NCBI GenBank assembly: GCA_035772735.1
Contig: JASDFA010000016.1
Location: forward strand, 151,168,501 to 151,232,500
Reading direction: 5' to 3'
Length of the DNA: 64,000 nucleotides
Origin: Datura wrightii
Taxonomy: Eukaryota; Streptophyta; Magnoliopsida; Solanales; Solanaceae
Part shown: positions 22,920-35,113 of the stretch, in pieces
Position numbering within the stretch: position 1 is the stretch's first letter
Layout: the number at the start of each line of letters is the position of its first letter
Program-made: the position numbers and the translations under genes
The notes under the pieces: model-generated
What the model was told of the DNA's origin: nothing
The model's database searches: none
The model's input: the letters and a program-made list of their open reading frames with translations, nothing else

Positions 22920-25900
22920 GGATGAGTTGGTAATTTACCAACTCGATAGGCTCTTAAACATGAGTTTTTGCTTAGTTTTCAAGTTAATTAGGTGGATTTT
23001 ATGTTTTTTCTCTTTGATCTTTGCACGTACTTAACTTGAATGGAGAAAACATGAAATTGAGCAAAAAACATGAAAATAGAGTGGATGTCCTGCGCTCTAC
23101 TGGAGGGCACCGGCGAAACGCTGGATGGACTGCAGTTGCCTACTATATAGAAGAAGGTTGGAGACCAGAAAACCATAGATCAACACAAGCAAACCACCGG
23201 TGACAACACCGAAGTGCTAAAGAACCTACTGCCAACATTTGTGACCAATCGACGATCCGCAGATCAGCACCAACAGTGCCGAAGCACAAAAGATCTCACT
23301 GTCCTTCAGCTAAAACTAACCGGCATTTCATAAGTTTTCACCGACAAACTGTCGGTGAATCACAAGTGAAGCCCATCAACCAGGGATAAAAATGTCAAGC
23401 ACGAAAACAGAGGAGAAGATATTGTAATGCCCCAAAACTTTCCTAGATCATACTCAGACCTTGCAAGAAAAATCCAGAAGAAAACCAGAAAATTTGTCTC
23501 AGGACGACTGAGACAACGAGTCGTGGTCAGCTCCAACGACTCATTGTGTCAGTCATGGTTAGCCCAGTGTAGTCCTTCGAGAACCAACGAGACAAGGAAC
23601 GACCTATTGTGAGAAACAACGAGTCGTCTTGTCACTCAGGTCCCCATCTCAGAAGTCCCCCTTCCAGGACCCCACGACTCAACCAGTAAGTTATCATCAG
23701 AAACGACTAGTGGTGTGGGTCGTTGGGTGAGAACCCCAGAAACCCCCTCTAGTGATGATGAGTGGAAACAACAACCTGTTGTATCCCACAATGAGTCGTT
23801 GTGACCACCCATTGGGTCAAGCTCAGAAATCATTAGACTTGTTCCAGTGAGGGTAACGACTGGACACAACGACTAACGACTAGACACAACGACCCGTTGG
23901 GTCCACCAACGAGTCGCTGTGTTGTCTGTCGTCAAGCCTTCCAAGTTTCCTTGTCCAGTGACCACGAGAGGAACCAATGACCCATTCGTTCATCCAACAA
24001 CTCATGGTGTCCCCCATTTCCAGATACAGTGAACCAAGGAACTGGACAGTAGGACCAACGGCTAGTCCAAATGAGTCGTGGTCTCAACCAACTACTCGTT
24101 GAGTGACCCATTGGTTCCCTATTAGTCAGTTTTTTAGATTTTAGTCCAAGGATATTTTTATAATATCCCACCTATTTAGTCCCAAAACTACATTGTTTTA
24201 AGTGTAATTTCAGTGAATTTAGAGGGATTAAATGGTTTTCCCCCTCATTCCCCACTTAGAATCTTAGAATATTGATCGTAGAAACCCAGGTCATTCCTCT
24301 CAAGCAAGAACTAGGGCTCCTTGTCAGTTGCAGAAATTCAAGCTTTGTTTTTTAGGGATTTCTTATCCAGGTATGTGGGAATTCAACAAGGGAATAGTTC
24401 ATCCCTTATGACTCAAAAACTTCTCTATTTTCTCTATTAGTTACAACATTGTGGATTCAAAATGTTTAAAATTGTCAGACCAATTTCTTTAAGATTTCAA
24501 GTGGAATATCTCTCATGAATTTAACTTCTCTATTATTTTCTATTCCTAGAAACTTGTGAAAATTGTTTCTAGTGGAATGATTTAGCCCTAGTTCTCAATT
24601 AAGGAAAATTTAGGATCTTGCGTGTTGGACTAGTTTCCCTGTAGCTTGATTATATAAGTTTTGAGATCCCCATATTATTAGTATATGATGAAATCTTAGT
24701 CATATGCATGTTAGTCCGGTTTCAATCACATTATTAGCGTACTCAGTGGTGTTCAAAAATGTCAGATGATCAGTTTGACTACAAAAAATTCTTAAGTTGT
24801 CAGTGTTGCCTCCTAGTTATCAGTATTAGACCAAATATCATATTTTAGTGGTTATTTAGGCGGTAATAACACTTCTAGATAAGAAGCTCTGGCCAGCCTT
24901 AGAACCCCAGCTTCAGATTACAATTTGTTCTTTAGACGGTTACGACGCTTTCAGATAAGCAGCTCTGACCAGTCTTAGAATGCCAGTTATAAAATCTGGT
25001 CCGATAAGAATCTCAAGGTACTTCCAAATAGGTATTCCTGACTAAGTCTTGGGCCTAGTTTCGAGCTATCAGCTTAGTAGTCAGTCTAGGACTATCCAGT
25101 GGGAGTAGGACTTAGCACTGAGTAGACTGAGGTTCTAGCGCACCCAGGTTCCCATAACTACGTTGCCACCGTAGGTTATTTTTATTGGCCTTATGGCCCT
25201 AGATTTGTGATCACCCAGTTCATGCCTTTATACCTTGGCAAGGTATATTGGGTCCTACCGATGGGTGTATACATCCGACTCCACGTCTAGCTCACGTGGT
25301 TACATGTCGGTTATAGACTCTCCTACTAGTCAGTTCAGTCTTAGTTAGCTCAGCTCAGAACAGTTTTAGATTACTCAGTTTAGACCAGTTCAGTACAGTA
25401 GTTTAATCAGTATCTCAGATTTAGGGCATGTCTTTGACCATCTCAGTGTATTTCAGTTTATTCAGTTTCAGCATTCAAGTTGGTCATTGCATGTCATTAC
25501 AGTTCAATTATTTATGCTCCATGTTATGTTTTCTCCTACTTACTCAGTACATTCAAAGTATTGACGCATACCTTTTATACTGTATCATTTTATGATACAA
25601 CTGCAGGTTCACAGCCTCAGCACTATTAGCAGAACTTATCTAGGAGTTTTCAGTTTCCAGTGGTGAGTCCTCATCTTCCGAGGACGATGCTTATTTTCCT
25701 TTAGTTATTTGTCTTTTAGTTAGACTTAGAGTTAGCTGGGGGCTTGTCCCAGAAACTCATCAGATATAGATGGCTTTTAGAAACAGATCCTGATTTTCAG
25801 TTTTGCTTTCAGTTGTATTAAAACTTTATGATTTAGTTCTTCTTTATAAATGGTGTTTGTTATTTTTAAAGCTTCCGCTATGATTTTTCAGATTACCAAT

Positions 25901-26947
25901 GTTATGATAGACCATGGATTGACTTGGGGTTACTTGTGACTTTAACTACCGTGTCTCGTCCACGGAATAGACTTGGGTCGCTACAAATTTGTACGCTATT
26001 TTGTACTTCTCGTAAAAGAACTAAATATTCCATTCTAGAAAGTATTGATTGATTATTCTATTGCTTTTATCTTGTATAGAAAGTAGAAAGAAGTAGAAAG
26101 AGAAAGACTCATCTTTTTCATTGAGAAGGTAGAAAATTTCGTTGGAGTTCAGACCTTGCTTGAATTTCTCTTACTCAAGTTTGTGAATGGATATTGAATT
26201 GTTATTTAATGCAATGTCTTACTTTACTTAAATGAGTGACTAAATTCTTTTCTAGTGGTGTGTGAATGATTGGTGTCGATTTGGGTTGGGTATTATGTAT
26301 TTGATCTTAGATTTACTCAATTAGTATGATTTTAGTGTTTCCTCTGAATTTAAGTTGAAAACTCATACTTGCAAATGTGGGTTCCATTTCCTTACTTTAA
26401 TTTTGCTTGAATAAGGGAATTAAGGTATGGGTGAAGAAACACTAATGGGTATTTGGGTGGTAATTATGTGGGTTTGGGCTAGATATATCCAAAACCCATT
26501 ATTACACATTCATTAAGGATTGAAGCTAGAAATAGTGAATTCATACCCAAGTTGATGTGGTTGTTGTGAAGAGAAACCTTGGAATTTGAGAAAACCCGAG
26601 GTATAAGATGTCAAGTTGGTTGAGAAACTTAAGATGTCGCCTAATCCACAGCTAATCATACTATTGAGTAAAGACAGGAGCAAATAATAATTCCAACCCA
26701 TTGAAGCCTTTATCAATATCACACCCCTAGTAGTTTCTCTGTTGGTCTTTTCTGTACTTTGCCCCTATATTTAGTGTGTAATTCCATATTTTATTTTATA
26801 AATCATGATTCCCCCAATTTTCTCTTATTTGTCTTGCAACATTGATGCGAATTAGTTTAATTTAATAGACAACTATTGTGTGATCAGCTGACATTCCTTG
26901 TGGGGTTCGACCTTGACACCCGTGGAGTTATTTATTTTGATACAATA
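22920..26947 (+). repeat. D 3' LTR, split by a solo LTR
   Basis: 22920-23422 matches 15965-16480, and 25986-26947 matches 16490-17433. The ends are GGATGAGTTGG and GATACAATA; the terminal bases have drifted relative to the 5' copy. Confidence 0.75.
23423..25985 (+). mobile_element. solo LTR, 2.56 kb, Del-like, in the D 3' LTR
   Basis: It starts TGTAATGCCCC and ends GGGTCGCTACA; removing it restores the alignment of the two D LTRs. It contains the same landmarks as the E1 LTR: an ACGACTCGTTG-type cluster (23500-24110), TACTCAGTACATTCAAAGTA near 25540, and the TGTATCAT-TTT-ATGATACA hairpin (25581-25599). Flanks GATAT and AATTT match at only three of five bases, so no convincing duplication. 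No interior remains, as expected after LTR-LTR recombination. Confidence 0.75.
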
Positions 26948-27361
26948 GGGATACTACTGCCGACATGTCCTACGAGTCATATCATAATGCTACGAATAGT
27001 GGCTTCTATCCGTAGTATGCAATGCAACCTCTAAATATGCCAAGTCGTGGAAGTAATTACGACTCATACGATGATGTTAGGGGTCTATGTTGCATGTCGT
27101 GGTATGGTCTTATGAAGTCTAACATCCTCTGAAGTGTTCCATGAGTCCTTCGTATGACTCATACCTTAGTGCTACGACTCATGGAATCTGCTCATACCCT
27201 GCGATCTGCACTTTTTCCTCTTCTTTTCTAGAGTTCAACTCCCGAACTTGGTTTCCCTAAAAAAAAGGTAAAAGCACCTCATATATGTATAAACATACCT
27301 AAGACCAAGCATCTTTTCTAAGTTTTAAGCATCGGAAATGCTGTAAAATCATAGCACATCA
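26948..27361 (-). repeat. C left LTR (outer part missing)
   Basis: It ends ATAGCACATCA followed by ACACCCTTAACTTAAAATTT (polypurine tract on the minus strand), as in A (33514). It starts abruptly at the D boundary. It contains TACGAGTCAT-type motifs. Confidence 0.7.
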
Positions 27362-27693
27362 ACACCCTTAACTTAAAATTTTTACATGTCCTCAGGCAAA
27401 CAAGACACTACTACAACACGATGCTTAACTAGAAAGTAAAACAGAAGACTTACTGCCAACAACACCAAAATTTGCACACATGAGCACTATCAAGTACTAA
27501 CCCCTTTTCCACTCAAAACCAAGAAAGTTATGCTTACATACAACTACAAGTCATGACACAAAGGGATCTAGAGATTGCATTCAATCATTAACAGACAACC
27601 GAGATATCACTAATATTGTTTACATAGAATACTGGCACAATGCAATGCAACCCATGTACCCTCACAACAAACAAAGTCCCAAACACTCAAAAT

Positions 27694-27756
27694 GATATAT
27701 ATATATATACAAACACACACACACACACACACACACAGATATATATATATATATAC
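27694..27756. repeat. compound microsatellite (AT)n(CA)n(TA)n
   Basis: About eight AT/TA units, then roughly fourteen CA units, then about nine TA units. It is absent at the equivalent position in A. Confidence 0.95.
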
Positions 27757-28203
27757 AGGAAATAGGGACTATCAAGAAAATCTCTCACTCTCACAAAGAA
27801 GTTTCAAAGACTGCATAGGTGATACCATAAGCTTACCCTTATTTTCTCTACTCTGCCTTTTCGGATAGTTAGACTAGGATCACTATAGGACTTTTATTGA
27901 CTTGTAGTGTAGGCTCAGGGACGGGTGTGGTAAATATGGATAATAGTGACTAACCCTCCTTGACACTACACGACTTGTGGTCCACTTTTAACTCTTTTCC
28001 CTTTTTTCTTCATTTTTCTCCCTTTTCTCCATTTCGTTCATCTTTGAACTAGTGGGTGTGGTTTCTTTTTCACTTTTCTCTTTTTTTTTCAAGATTTTTC
28101 TTTTCTTTTCATTTTCTTTCACAGCACACCAATTTTTTTAATTGATTAACTTTTTCTCCTTTTATTTACCCCAGATAGCTTATGCACCCCCTACAACAGT
28201 CAC

Positions 28204-28234
28204 CCTAAACATAGGCATTTTGCCTGAGTTGAGG
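28204..28234 (-). other. hairpin upstream of the C 3' tract
   Basis: CCTAAAC-AT-AGGCA then TGCCT-GA-GTTGAGG on the + strand. It is the counterpart of 34347-34377 in A with one stem mismatch. Confidence 0.5.
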
Positions 28235-28889
28235 TTCACAATGTCCAATGAGGGACCAGGGTCAAAATATGTTCATCATAAACAAGTGGGAAGGTGAATG
28301 GGCTAATAAAAGGAAGTGGTCAATTTAGGCTCAAGTATTTTGATCAAGAGGCACTTATTTTTTTTGGTCAGGCAATTTGGGCTAGAAGTGAGCTCAGTCA
28401 AAAATGGCCTATGATCCTTTTCTAACTAACTATCCTCTAACCTACCAAAAGCCTAACCGGGAAAATTCTAAATCACTCACATAGCATCGAACTAGGTAAG
28501 AACTCACTACACATGGTACGGGTTTGCATCACACACTATCTATCTGGTTCATGTACAGCTAAGCTACAGTCAATCATGCTAATCATGCTAATGTCATTAA
28601 AAGATCCATAATGGTCATGCTTTGAAGTCGTATACACAGCTAAACACAAAATTTTTTGAAAAGGGTCATTTTTTCAAAAGTTATCAAAACATCATATGGC
28701 ATTTATTGGCTATTAAGTACTTCTAAGCTACTTCTGGATAAACAAAAATAAAACGTCCTAAACATGTCGGTTCTACTAGATAGCATATTCATGTAAAAAG
28801 AAACACGACAATAAAAACCCTCGGATGAACCAAAAACAAACAGATACACCCCCTTTTGAAAAACATACTTTGTCCCCAAAGAAATAAAA

Positions 28890-30160
28890 TCAAGGAGAGG
28901 GATACACATGTGGCGCTCTAAGCGCTCTTGTCATCCTATGGAGGCGAGTGTGAAGGCACACTTTTTGCCTCAGCAATCGTGGGGTCAGTAGTGATCGGCA
29001 CACTTAGTGGTGAAATTGTGGGGGTTGTGGTCACCCACTCAGCAATCTCAGCCGCCTCAGCAACATCTAGATCTCTCTAGGATGAGTGTGGCTCACTTAA
29101 AGGGTCCTTTCCACCCGCAAGCTCACTAGATCAGCATCTAAACTCCCAACTCCTCTAGCCCTCTCCTACAGCTTAGACATATGCTAGTCACGAGTCCAAA
29201 AGATAGTTGTTGCCGCCCGCTTGTGCTCCTTTTTCTCTCTTTTCTTCTCTTTCTGGCAAACCAATGTCCAGTAGGCCTTCGCTATGAAGTTAAGTGAGGC
29301 TTTGGTGACTTGCCATCCAATGTTCACCCAATCTACCATCTCTTTCTCCTAATCTATTACTCCAGCCAGCCGCCTAACCTGTTCTATCTCTCCTCGAAGC
29401 TCAGCTACTTGACCTTTTTCAGGGCTTTAACATGGTACTCAAACTCTGCTATGGGGGCTTGAACCTGATACACTGGCCCATATAACATTCAGGCAATGGC
29501 TCGTTTTGAGACATCAACTGCGTGCCCCCGGACTCTCACACTCTTTAGTCTGGGCTGCTCCTTTAGTTTCTACCCAGTCGGAGTCTGCTGCTCTAAGGTG
29601 GACAAGTAGTTAGCATAGAACTCCTGGACCATATCAACACTAAAGATGTCATGGGTTCTTGCCATCCACTCGAATCCATAAAACTCAAACAGCCACTTCA
29701 TCTCTTTGACCTCATTCACGACATTAGTCAATACGCGTGGTTCCTCCATAATGCTCCACTTCTGATTCTTCTTTAGGTAAGGGTGAGGCCCTTCTCACAA
29801 ATCTCCCTAGCATCGGGCACACTCCACCTGATGGTGCAAATCTATGGAGGTGAGTTATAATCATCATCATCCTCTTGTCCCCCCTCCTCAGACTCGGCTT
29901 AATATGAACCAGTTTTCGCATTTGAGCCACTACCGAATTCCTGAGACTGCACCTCAGCTCCCTCCTCAGACTGGGGAGCTTCTATCGGTGTGACGAAGCA
30001 GGTGTGGCCTAAGCCTTGGCCTATGCCCTAGTGGTTTGGGGCTCACAATTTCATTTGTATAAACTTCATATTCCTCCATCGAACCACTACAAATGTTTTT
30101 CTCCTGCTCTAATACGGAGGCCTCATCCCTTAAGGCCATTCAAGCTACAATCTCATCTAT
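28890..30160 (-). pseudogene. C ORF3, C-terminal part
   Basis: Read from 30160 leftward in pieces: MALRDEASVLEQEKN, a proline-rich linker, MRKLVHIKPSLRRGDKR near 29920, then VAELRGEIEQVRRLAGVID near 29400, then EMVDWVNIGWQVTKASLNF and IAKAYWTLV. The last block matches A (KKATLNFQAKLWWSLV). The end is APHVYPSP with TGA at 28890-28892. Many stops and frameshifts. The N-terminal codons lie at 57255-57296 on the other side of B. Confidence 0.6.
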
Positions 30161-30165
30161 TGCCC
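30161..30165. repeat. target-site duplication TGCCC, left copy (B)
   Basis: TGCCC directly precedes the left LTR of B and recurs at 57250-57254 after the right LTR. Confidence 0.85.
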
Positions 30166-31854
30166 TGACACGACCTGAACATAAGCTCGGATATAGACAC
30201 GAAACCTAGAATCATAAATGGCTCAAAGTTAACCCATGGCATGAACATGATAACTAAAAATTAACATAAGAAAAGAAAGCTAACTAAATTCTAAAATAGC
30301 AAAAGTTTGAACAACAAGACGTTTAGCTAGCGGTAATATCATAACTCTGAATTTGAAGCTGAATACACAAATCTATGTATGAAAAGCCTCTACTAACTGA
30401 TGAGATGATTGGACAAGTCATTAGCTATCTCTAAGTCTGAAAAAAACTGACATGACAATACTGATAGATAAATGTCCTCAGAGGATGAGGACTCACCCAA
30501 GTCAGGGTTTGAGTTGGAACGAAAGCTGAACTAACGGCGCGTCTGGGTCTGATTGCTAGGACTTGTATTATGAAATGATGCAACATAGAGTATGCGGTCA
30601 GTACTTGGAATGTACTAAGTATGCAAGGTGAGTAAAACAGGCTGAGTAAGTATAAACTGGATTCATATACATCATAAATCATAACATCATAAGATTTTGA
30701 GAGTAAAGCCGCATGTTGATATCTGACAACATGAATAGACATAAACTAGATCACATAATTGAATCGAGTCACCTAAAGTTGAAACTGAGATTCATTAGTA
30801 AAAACTGATAACCTAATCATTAGGTCAAACCTGCTGAGAAACATAATAGCATGACTTATAAACACGCATAATTGAGATCATGAGGAACAATGGGAGACTC
30901 GTCATATAACCGTCACTATCACGATAGAGCTTATGTGATCCAACTATTACACTCAAGTGGGCATAGCCATCCAAAGCCTTGTTAGCGCTAAGGGCACTAC
31001 CCTGATATTAATATTAAGCTAATGGCCTATTTAGGGAAGGGGAAGCTCACAAGGGAGGTCCAAAAGTAAAATGTGAAAACTAACGTTGGCACATAGTTTT
31101 AAGACCCGAAGTTTTCATGAACCACTAGCCTACTCGATTCTAGACACTTTTCCCAAAACATGCAAGGTGCTCTCCATCATTTTTCAATGAAGCTGATAGT
31201 GTAATTACATGTCTAGTCTGAAATTTGAATACGGGGAGTCCTAGCTCCAAACATACCATAAGTTGAATATGGGAGTATAAACTCCAAAAACAAATGGTAA
31301 GCTGATTTATCAAACTAAATTGAATCATGAAAACATACTAAATCTGAGTGGGATTACCCAAAATTTGAAGATCATGCATACTTGAAATGAACTTCACTAG
31401 TTAAAATCATAGATTCATATGTGGGTAATTCAATAACATACATACATGTTAGATACTTTATCATACTTGAAATCATCAATTATAAACTAGACTTTTTCAT
31501 AAACTTGCATGATTGGGCAAAATAACAAAAACTTGAACTCATGAAGTTTAATTAAAACATGTATAAAATCTTCCCATTAATTATCAAACATACTTTAAAA
31601 CATAGAGGATCAACCCATAAGTAATTTGTAAGAAGTTTATGAAATTAGATTGAAAACTCTTTTAGATCATGATTTGAATTGAGACTTGATTCATGAAATT
31701 GAGAAGAATTATGAGCATGAGGGTGAAAGAAATCCTCATTCATGGCTTCACATACCTGGAAGAATCAAATCTACACTTTCCGTAGAAAGACCAAAGGATT
31801 TTGAAGGGAATTTGGGAAATTCAAGGCTTGATCTTCAATGGAGGGGTCTAGGCT
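30166..31854 (-). repeat. B 3' LTR, first part (+ strand order)
   Basis: Starts TGACACGACCTGAAC, matching 53161 onward (TATCACAACCCGAAC). It runs to CTAGGCT at 31854 where A begins; the remainder is at 46402-47050. Confidence 0.85.
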
Positions 31855-33514
31855 TGATAGTGATCGATGTTCAAATATATAACCCAACCAAGGTTGGGGT
31901 GGAATCCCACATGGAATATGGCGAGGACCCCAATTAATGCACTTAGCTACTACTATTGGCTTACATATTTCCTAAGGGGGAAATTGTAACAATAAATAAT
32001 AGAAAACAGTGGGAGAGCAATGAGTGGATACTTGATTTTAAATTGATTGTATTCCAGAGTGAATTGACTAAGATTGTGTTCCCCATGACTTCATAACCAT
32101 AAGGAGTTTTATACTAGAGATCTACTCCGGTGTTTACAAAGTGATATCGGTAAGTTAACTTCACCTAAATGGTTGATCCCCTACTTAGATGATTATCATG
32201 ACGCAACTTGATCCATATGCGGATGTATACTTAATTAAACCTTACCCTTGATATTGAATTAGCTATTCCCGAACAAGGTCAAGCTATTTAGATGAGGGTT
32301 GATAGCCTTAAATCTCCGTTGTTAATCCTTTTTTTCATTCATTACCCCCTTGACCCGTTGAGTAAGAAAAAGGCAAATTCCAACGTTTTCAACTGTTGAG
32401 AAGAAATTAAAACAAAGGGAAAAAAGTACATGCATAAACCCTGTTCAAGATTCACTATGTATTTTTGCCTATGTGTGTTAATTTATCATAGTTCCCATAA
32501 TTCTAGTTATGGGTTTAGCTACTCACGCTTGAAAAATCACAATTAAGAATTATAGATGAGATCATAATTGTAACTTACAATAATTTGTAGCAGAAACCAC
32601 ATGTCTTTAATAAGTCAAAGAATCTAAGACTAATACTCCAAAGTTGTTTGAATCACCAAATTCAAAAACAAAATTATGAAAGTATTTTTCTTGAACTTAA
32701 TCTCGATCAAAAAAAATGAAAAATATGGTAGAATGTCGTAACAAAGCATAAACTACAAAAAGAAACCTACATAAAGTATTTATAGACACTAAATAAATCC
32801 TTTTCTAATTTAACAAGGAATGCAGGTCGGCAGTGGCAACGACTCGTTATGTATCCTAACGAGTCGTGAAGTGTAGCGACGGCTCGTAATCAGCAAGAAG
32901 CTCCTTCTAGATGATGGGTCACCTAATGACTCGTTTTTACCAGTGACGAGTCGTGAAGTCCCTCGTTGCTTTTTAATCCTAAACTTCCAGTGTTCTGGAC
33001 GACTCCACTAACCTACTCATGGCGAATCATTGAGTCTCATGATGACTCATTGTTCCTCCTATACTAACACTCATCCTCTGATGCTTAACTTTTGAATTTC
33101 ACCTGATGAGTCGTGAAGTTGTAGGACAACTCGTTACTCCTTTCGTTATGCCTCCCGGGTCTTTCGATCAGCTTCAGCTTCCATTCCTCATGACTTTCCT
33201 AATGACTCATTGCCATACATAACGAGTCATAATGTTATTTTGTTGTCACCACTATTTCCAGTTTGGGTTTTGTGCATTCAATCTCTTCTTCTCCTAATGG
33301 CTCAGGGAACGAGTCATCCAATAACATGACGACTCGTTACCTTGCTAGCAACCCACACTTAGCCCATTTTAGGGTCATTATGCTCATTTCACTGTCCAAA
33401 CCTATTTTTCTATAACACTTAACAAAAGAACATTATATCTATATAAACATACCCGAGATTAGCATATTTTCTTAGTTTTAAGCGTCAAAAGTGCCGTAAA
33501 ATCATGGCACTTCA
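31855..33514 (-). repeat. A 3' LTR
   Basis: Matches 44695-46401 after a short deletion at its outer end. It ends ATGGCACTTCA where the partner ends ACAACACATCA. Confidence 0.85.
32839..33337. promoter_or_regulatory. array of ACGACTCGT / ATGACTCAT-type sites in A LTR
   Basis: Nine-base near-palindromes lie at 32839, 32859, 32926, 32946, 33042, 33106, 33202, 33222, 33309 and 33329, in either orientation, with T or C before each G. The fully T-form ATGACTCAT is the classic GCN4/AP-1-type bZIP site. The partner LTR repeats the array at 45713-46220 with CpG transitions. A regulatory role is inferred, not shown. Confidence 0.5.
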
Positions 33515-35113
33515 ACAACCTCAACTTAAAACTTTTGCATGTCCTCAGGAAAAAATAATAAAAACAAAATTAACCTGACACTTCAACCAAAAGAAACCTA
33601 AGGAACCTATGGCAGTCACAAACTCATAACATATTTAAATCAAACTTTCTAACCCCTCCTATATCATCAGAAACCAAATCAAAGTGCATATGCAAAGTTT
33701 TCCATCATGAAACAAAGGAATCAAAGAATGGAATTACATTATCAACTTGCAACAATGTGCACAATCCTATGACACTGACCTAGACAATTAGCAATCGATG
33801 TTGTTGCCCATATGCCCTCACTGGAAAGAAGTCCCACTCATTCACAACTCTCAATCACTATTATTTAATGCAGGGACTATGTCAAGAACACTCTCACTCA
33901 TAAAAAAGTTTACACAGTGCACATACAAAACCATAGGCTTGCCCTTATTTTCTACACCTCAGTTGGTCAGAAGATTGAGTTAGGATCACGATAGGACCAT
34001 CTTAGGCTTGTAATGTATGCTTGGGGACATGTATGGTAGATATGTACATAGTGACTCAGCCGTCCTGGTCACTACACTAATGTTGGCTCCAATTAACCTT
34101 CTTTTCACTCTTCTCCCTTTCTCCTTTATTTTCTTTATTTTTCAAGACTACGGGTGCGGACTATTCATTTCACATTCTCTTCTTTCTTTATTTTTTTTCC
34201 TTTTTTTTAAAAATAAATTTCTGTTAATTCCTCATCAGGTATACATTTATTTCTCTTTTATATCTAATAACACCGCACCCACCCTTTTGTTTGCATAATT
34301 CGATCATTTTCCCCCTACTCCTCTTATTCACCCCTATAGTAGCCACCCTCAACATAGGCAATTTGCCTGAGTTGAGGTTCACAGTGTCCAAGGAGAGAAC
34401 AGGGCCAAAACAGATCATTCTAATTGAAGTAGGACGATGAATTGGATAAACAACAAAAAGGGTCAATTTCAGCTCAAACTCGGGATCAAAGGATATTCAT
34501 ATTCATTTGGTCGGTCATTTAGGCTAACTGGACTATTCTGAACAACGGCCTATGATCATCTCCTCATCAAATATCTTACAACCTTGGTACGACTAACTGG
34601 ACAAGTTCTAGATTGTGTACACACTATGGAACTAACACTAAATACCTCACCACACAATGCACAGGACAACATCATCACTACCAACTTCTAGTTCATGCAC
34701 AGTCACACAATGGTAAACACATTCACAGTATTAATGCCATGCAAAGATTCACAAGGTTCATGCTTCATACACTTAGCACACACAATCAAAAAATTTAAAT
34801 TTAGGAGGGGTATCATTCACTTGTTTCATCATGAACAAGTTTCCATTTTATTTGAATGCCCTAAGTTCACCTATTTTCCTTTCAATTGATAAAAAAAACA
34901 TGGAAAACAAAAACCTAAACATGTCAGTTCTACTAGAGAAGAAACACCCGAGGGAAAAGATATCCATCAAGAAAAACTCTCAGGTTATGTTCAGCAAAAA
35001 CCCAGGTACCAAAACCCCACCCCCATTGAAAAATGCATGCGATGTCCTCGACGCATATAAAACGTAAAACATGGGAATAGGGAACATACCTGTGCGATCT
35101 AGATGTCTGTGGC
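33515..35113 (-). other. A 3' region between LTR and ORF3
   Basis: Non-coding. In element sense it runs from the ORF3 stop through a hairpin (34377-34347) and a purine-rich run (34215-34100) to the polypurine tract beside 33515. Short frames here are not supported by any family resemblance. Confidence 0.6.
34347..34377 (-). other. strong hairpin in A 3' region
   Basis: CCTCAAC-AT-AGGCAA-T-TTGCCT-GA-GTTGAGG on the + strand gives a 7-bp outer stem and a 6-bp inner stem (the innermost pairs would open for a loop). It lies just before the GGGTGG-type motif in element sense. Confidence 0.65.

Larger units (their letters stand above)
15965..26947 (+). mobile_element. D: Athila/Tat-type LTR element, gag + ORF3, no pol
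   Basis: Two LTR copies of about 1.47 kb (15965-17433; 22920-26947, the latter carrying a 2.56 kb solo LTR) flank a 5.5 kb interior. The interior holds a primer site, gag (17606-18381), a reversed Athila-type fragment (18386-18925), ORF3 (19418-20873) and a long 3' untranslated part. No RT, RNase H or integrase motif appears in any frame. D would depend on an intact relative for movement. I found no target-site duplication, and its right flank is a truncated LTR of C, so at least one boundary has been rearranged. Confidence 0.75.
27362..28889 (-). other. C 3' region between LTR and ORF3
   Basis: Non-coding and colinear with 33515-35113 of A. It contains a compound microsatellite (27694-27756), a long pyrimidine-rich run (28000-28130; purine-rich in the element's sense) that A also has (34100-34215), and a hairpin (28204-28234). 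Confidence 0.6.

Noticed and set aside
23416..25992. A target-site duplication for the solo LTR in D (GATAT / AATTT)
   Set aside because: Only three of five bases agree, which is too weak to claim.
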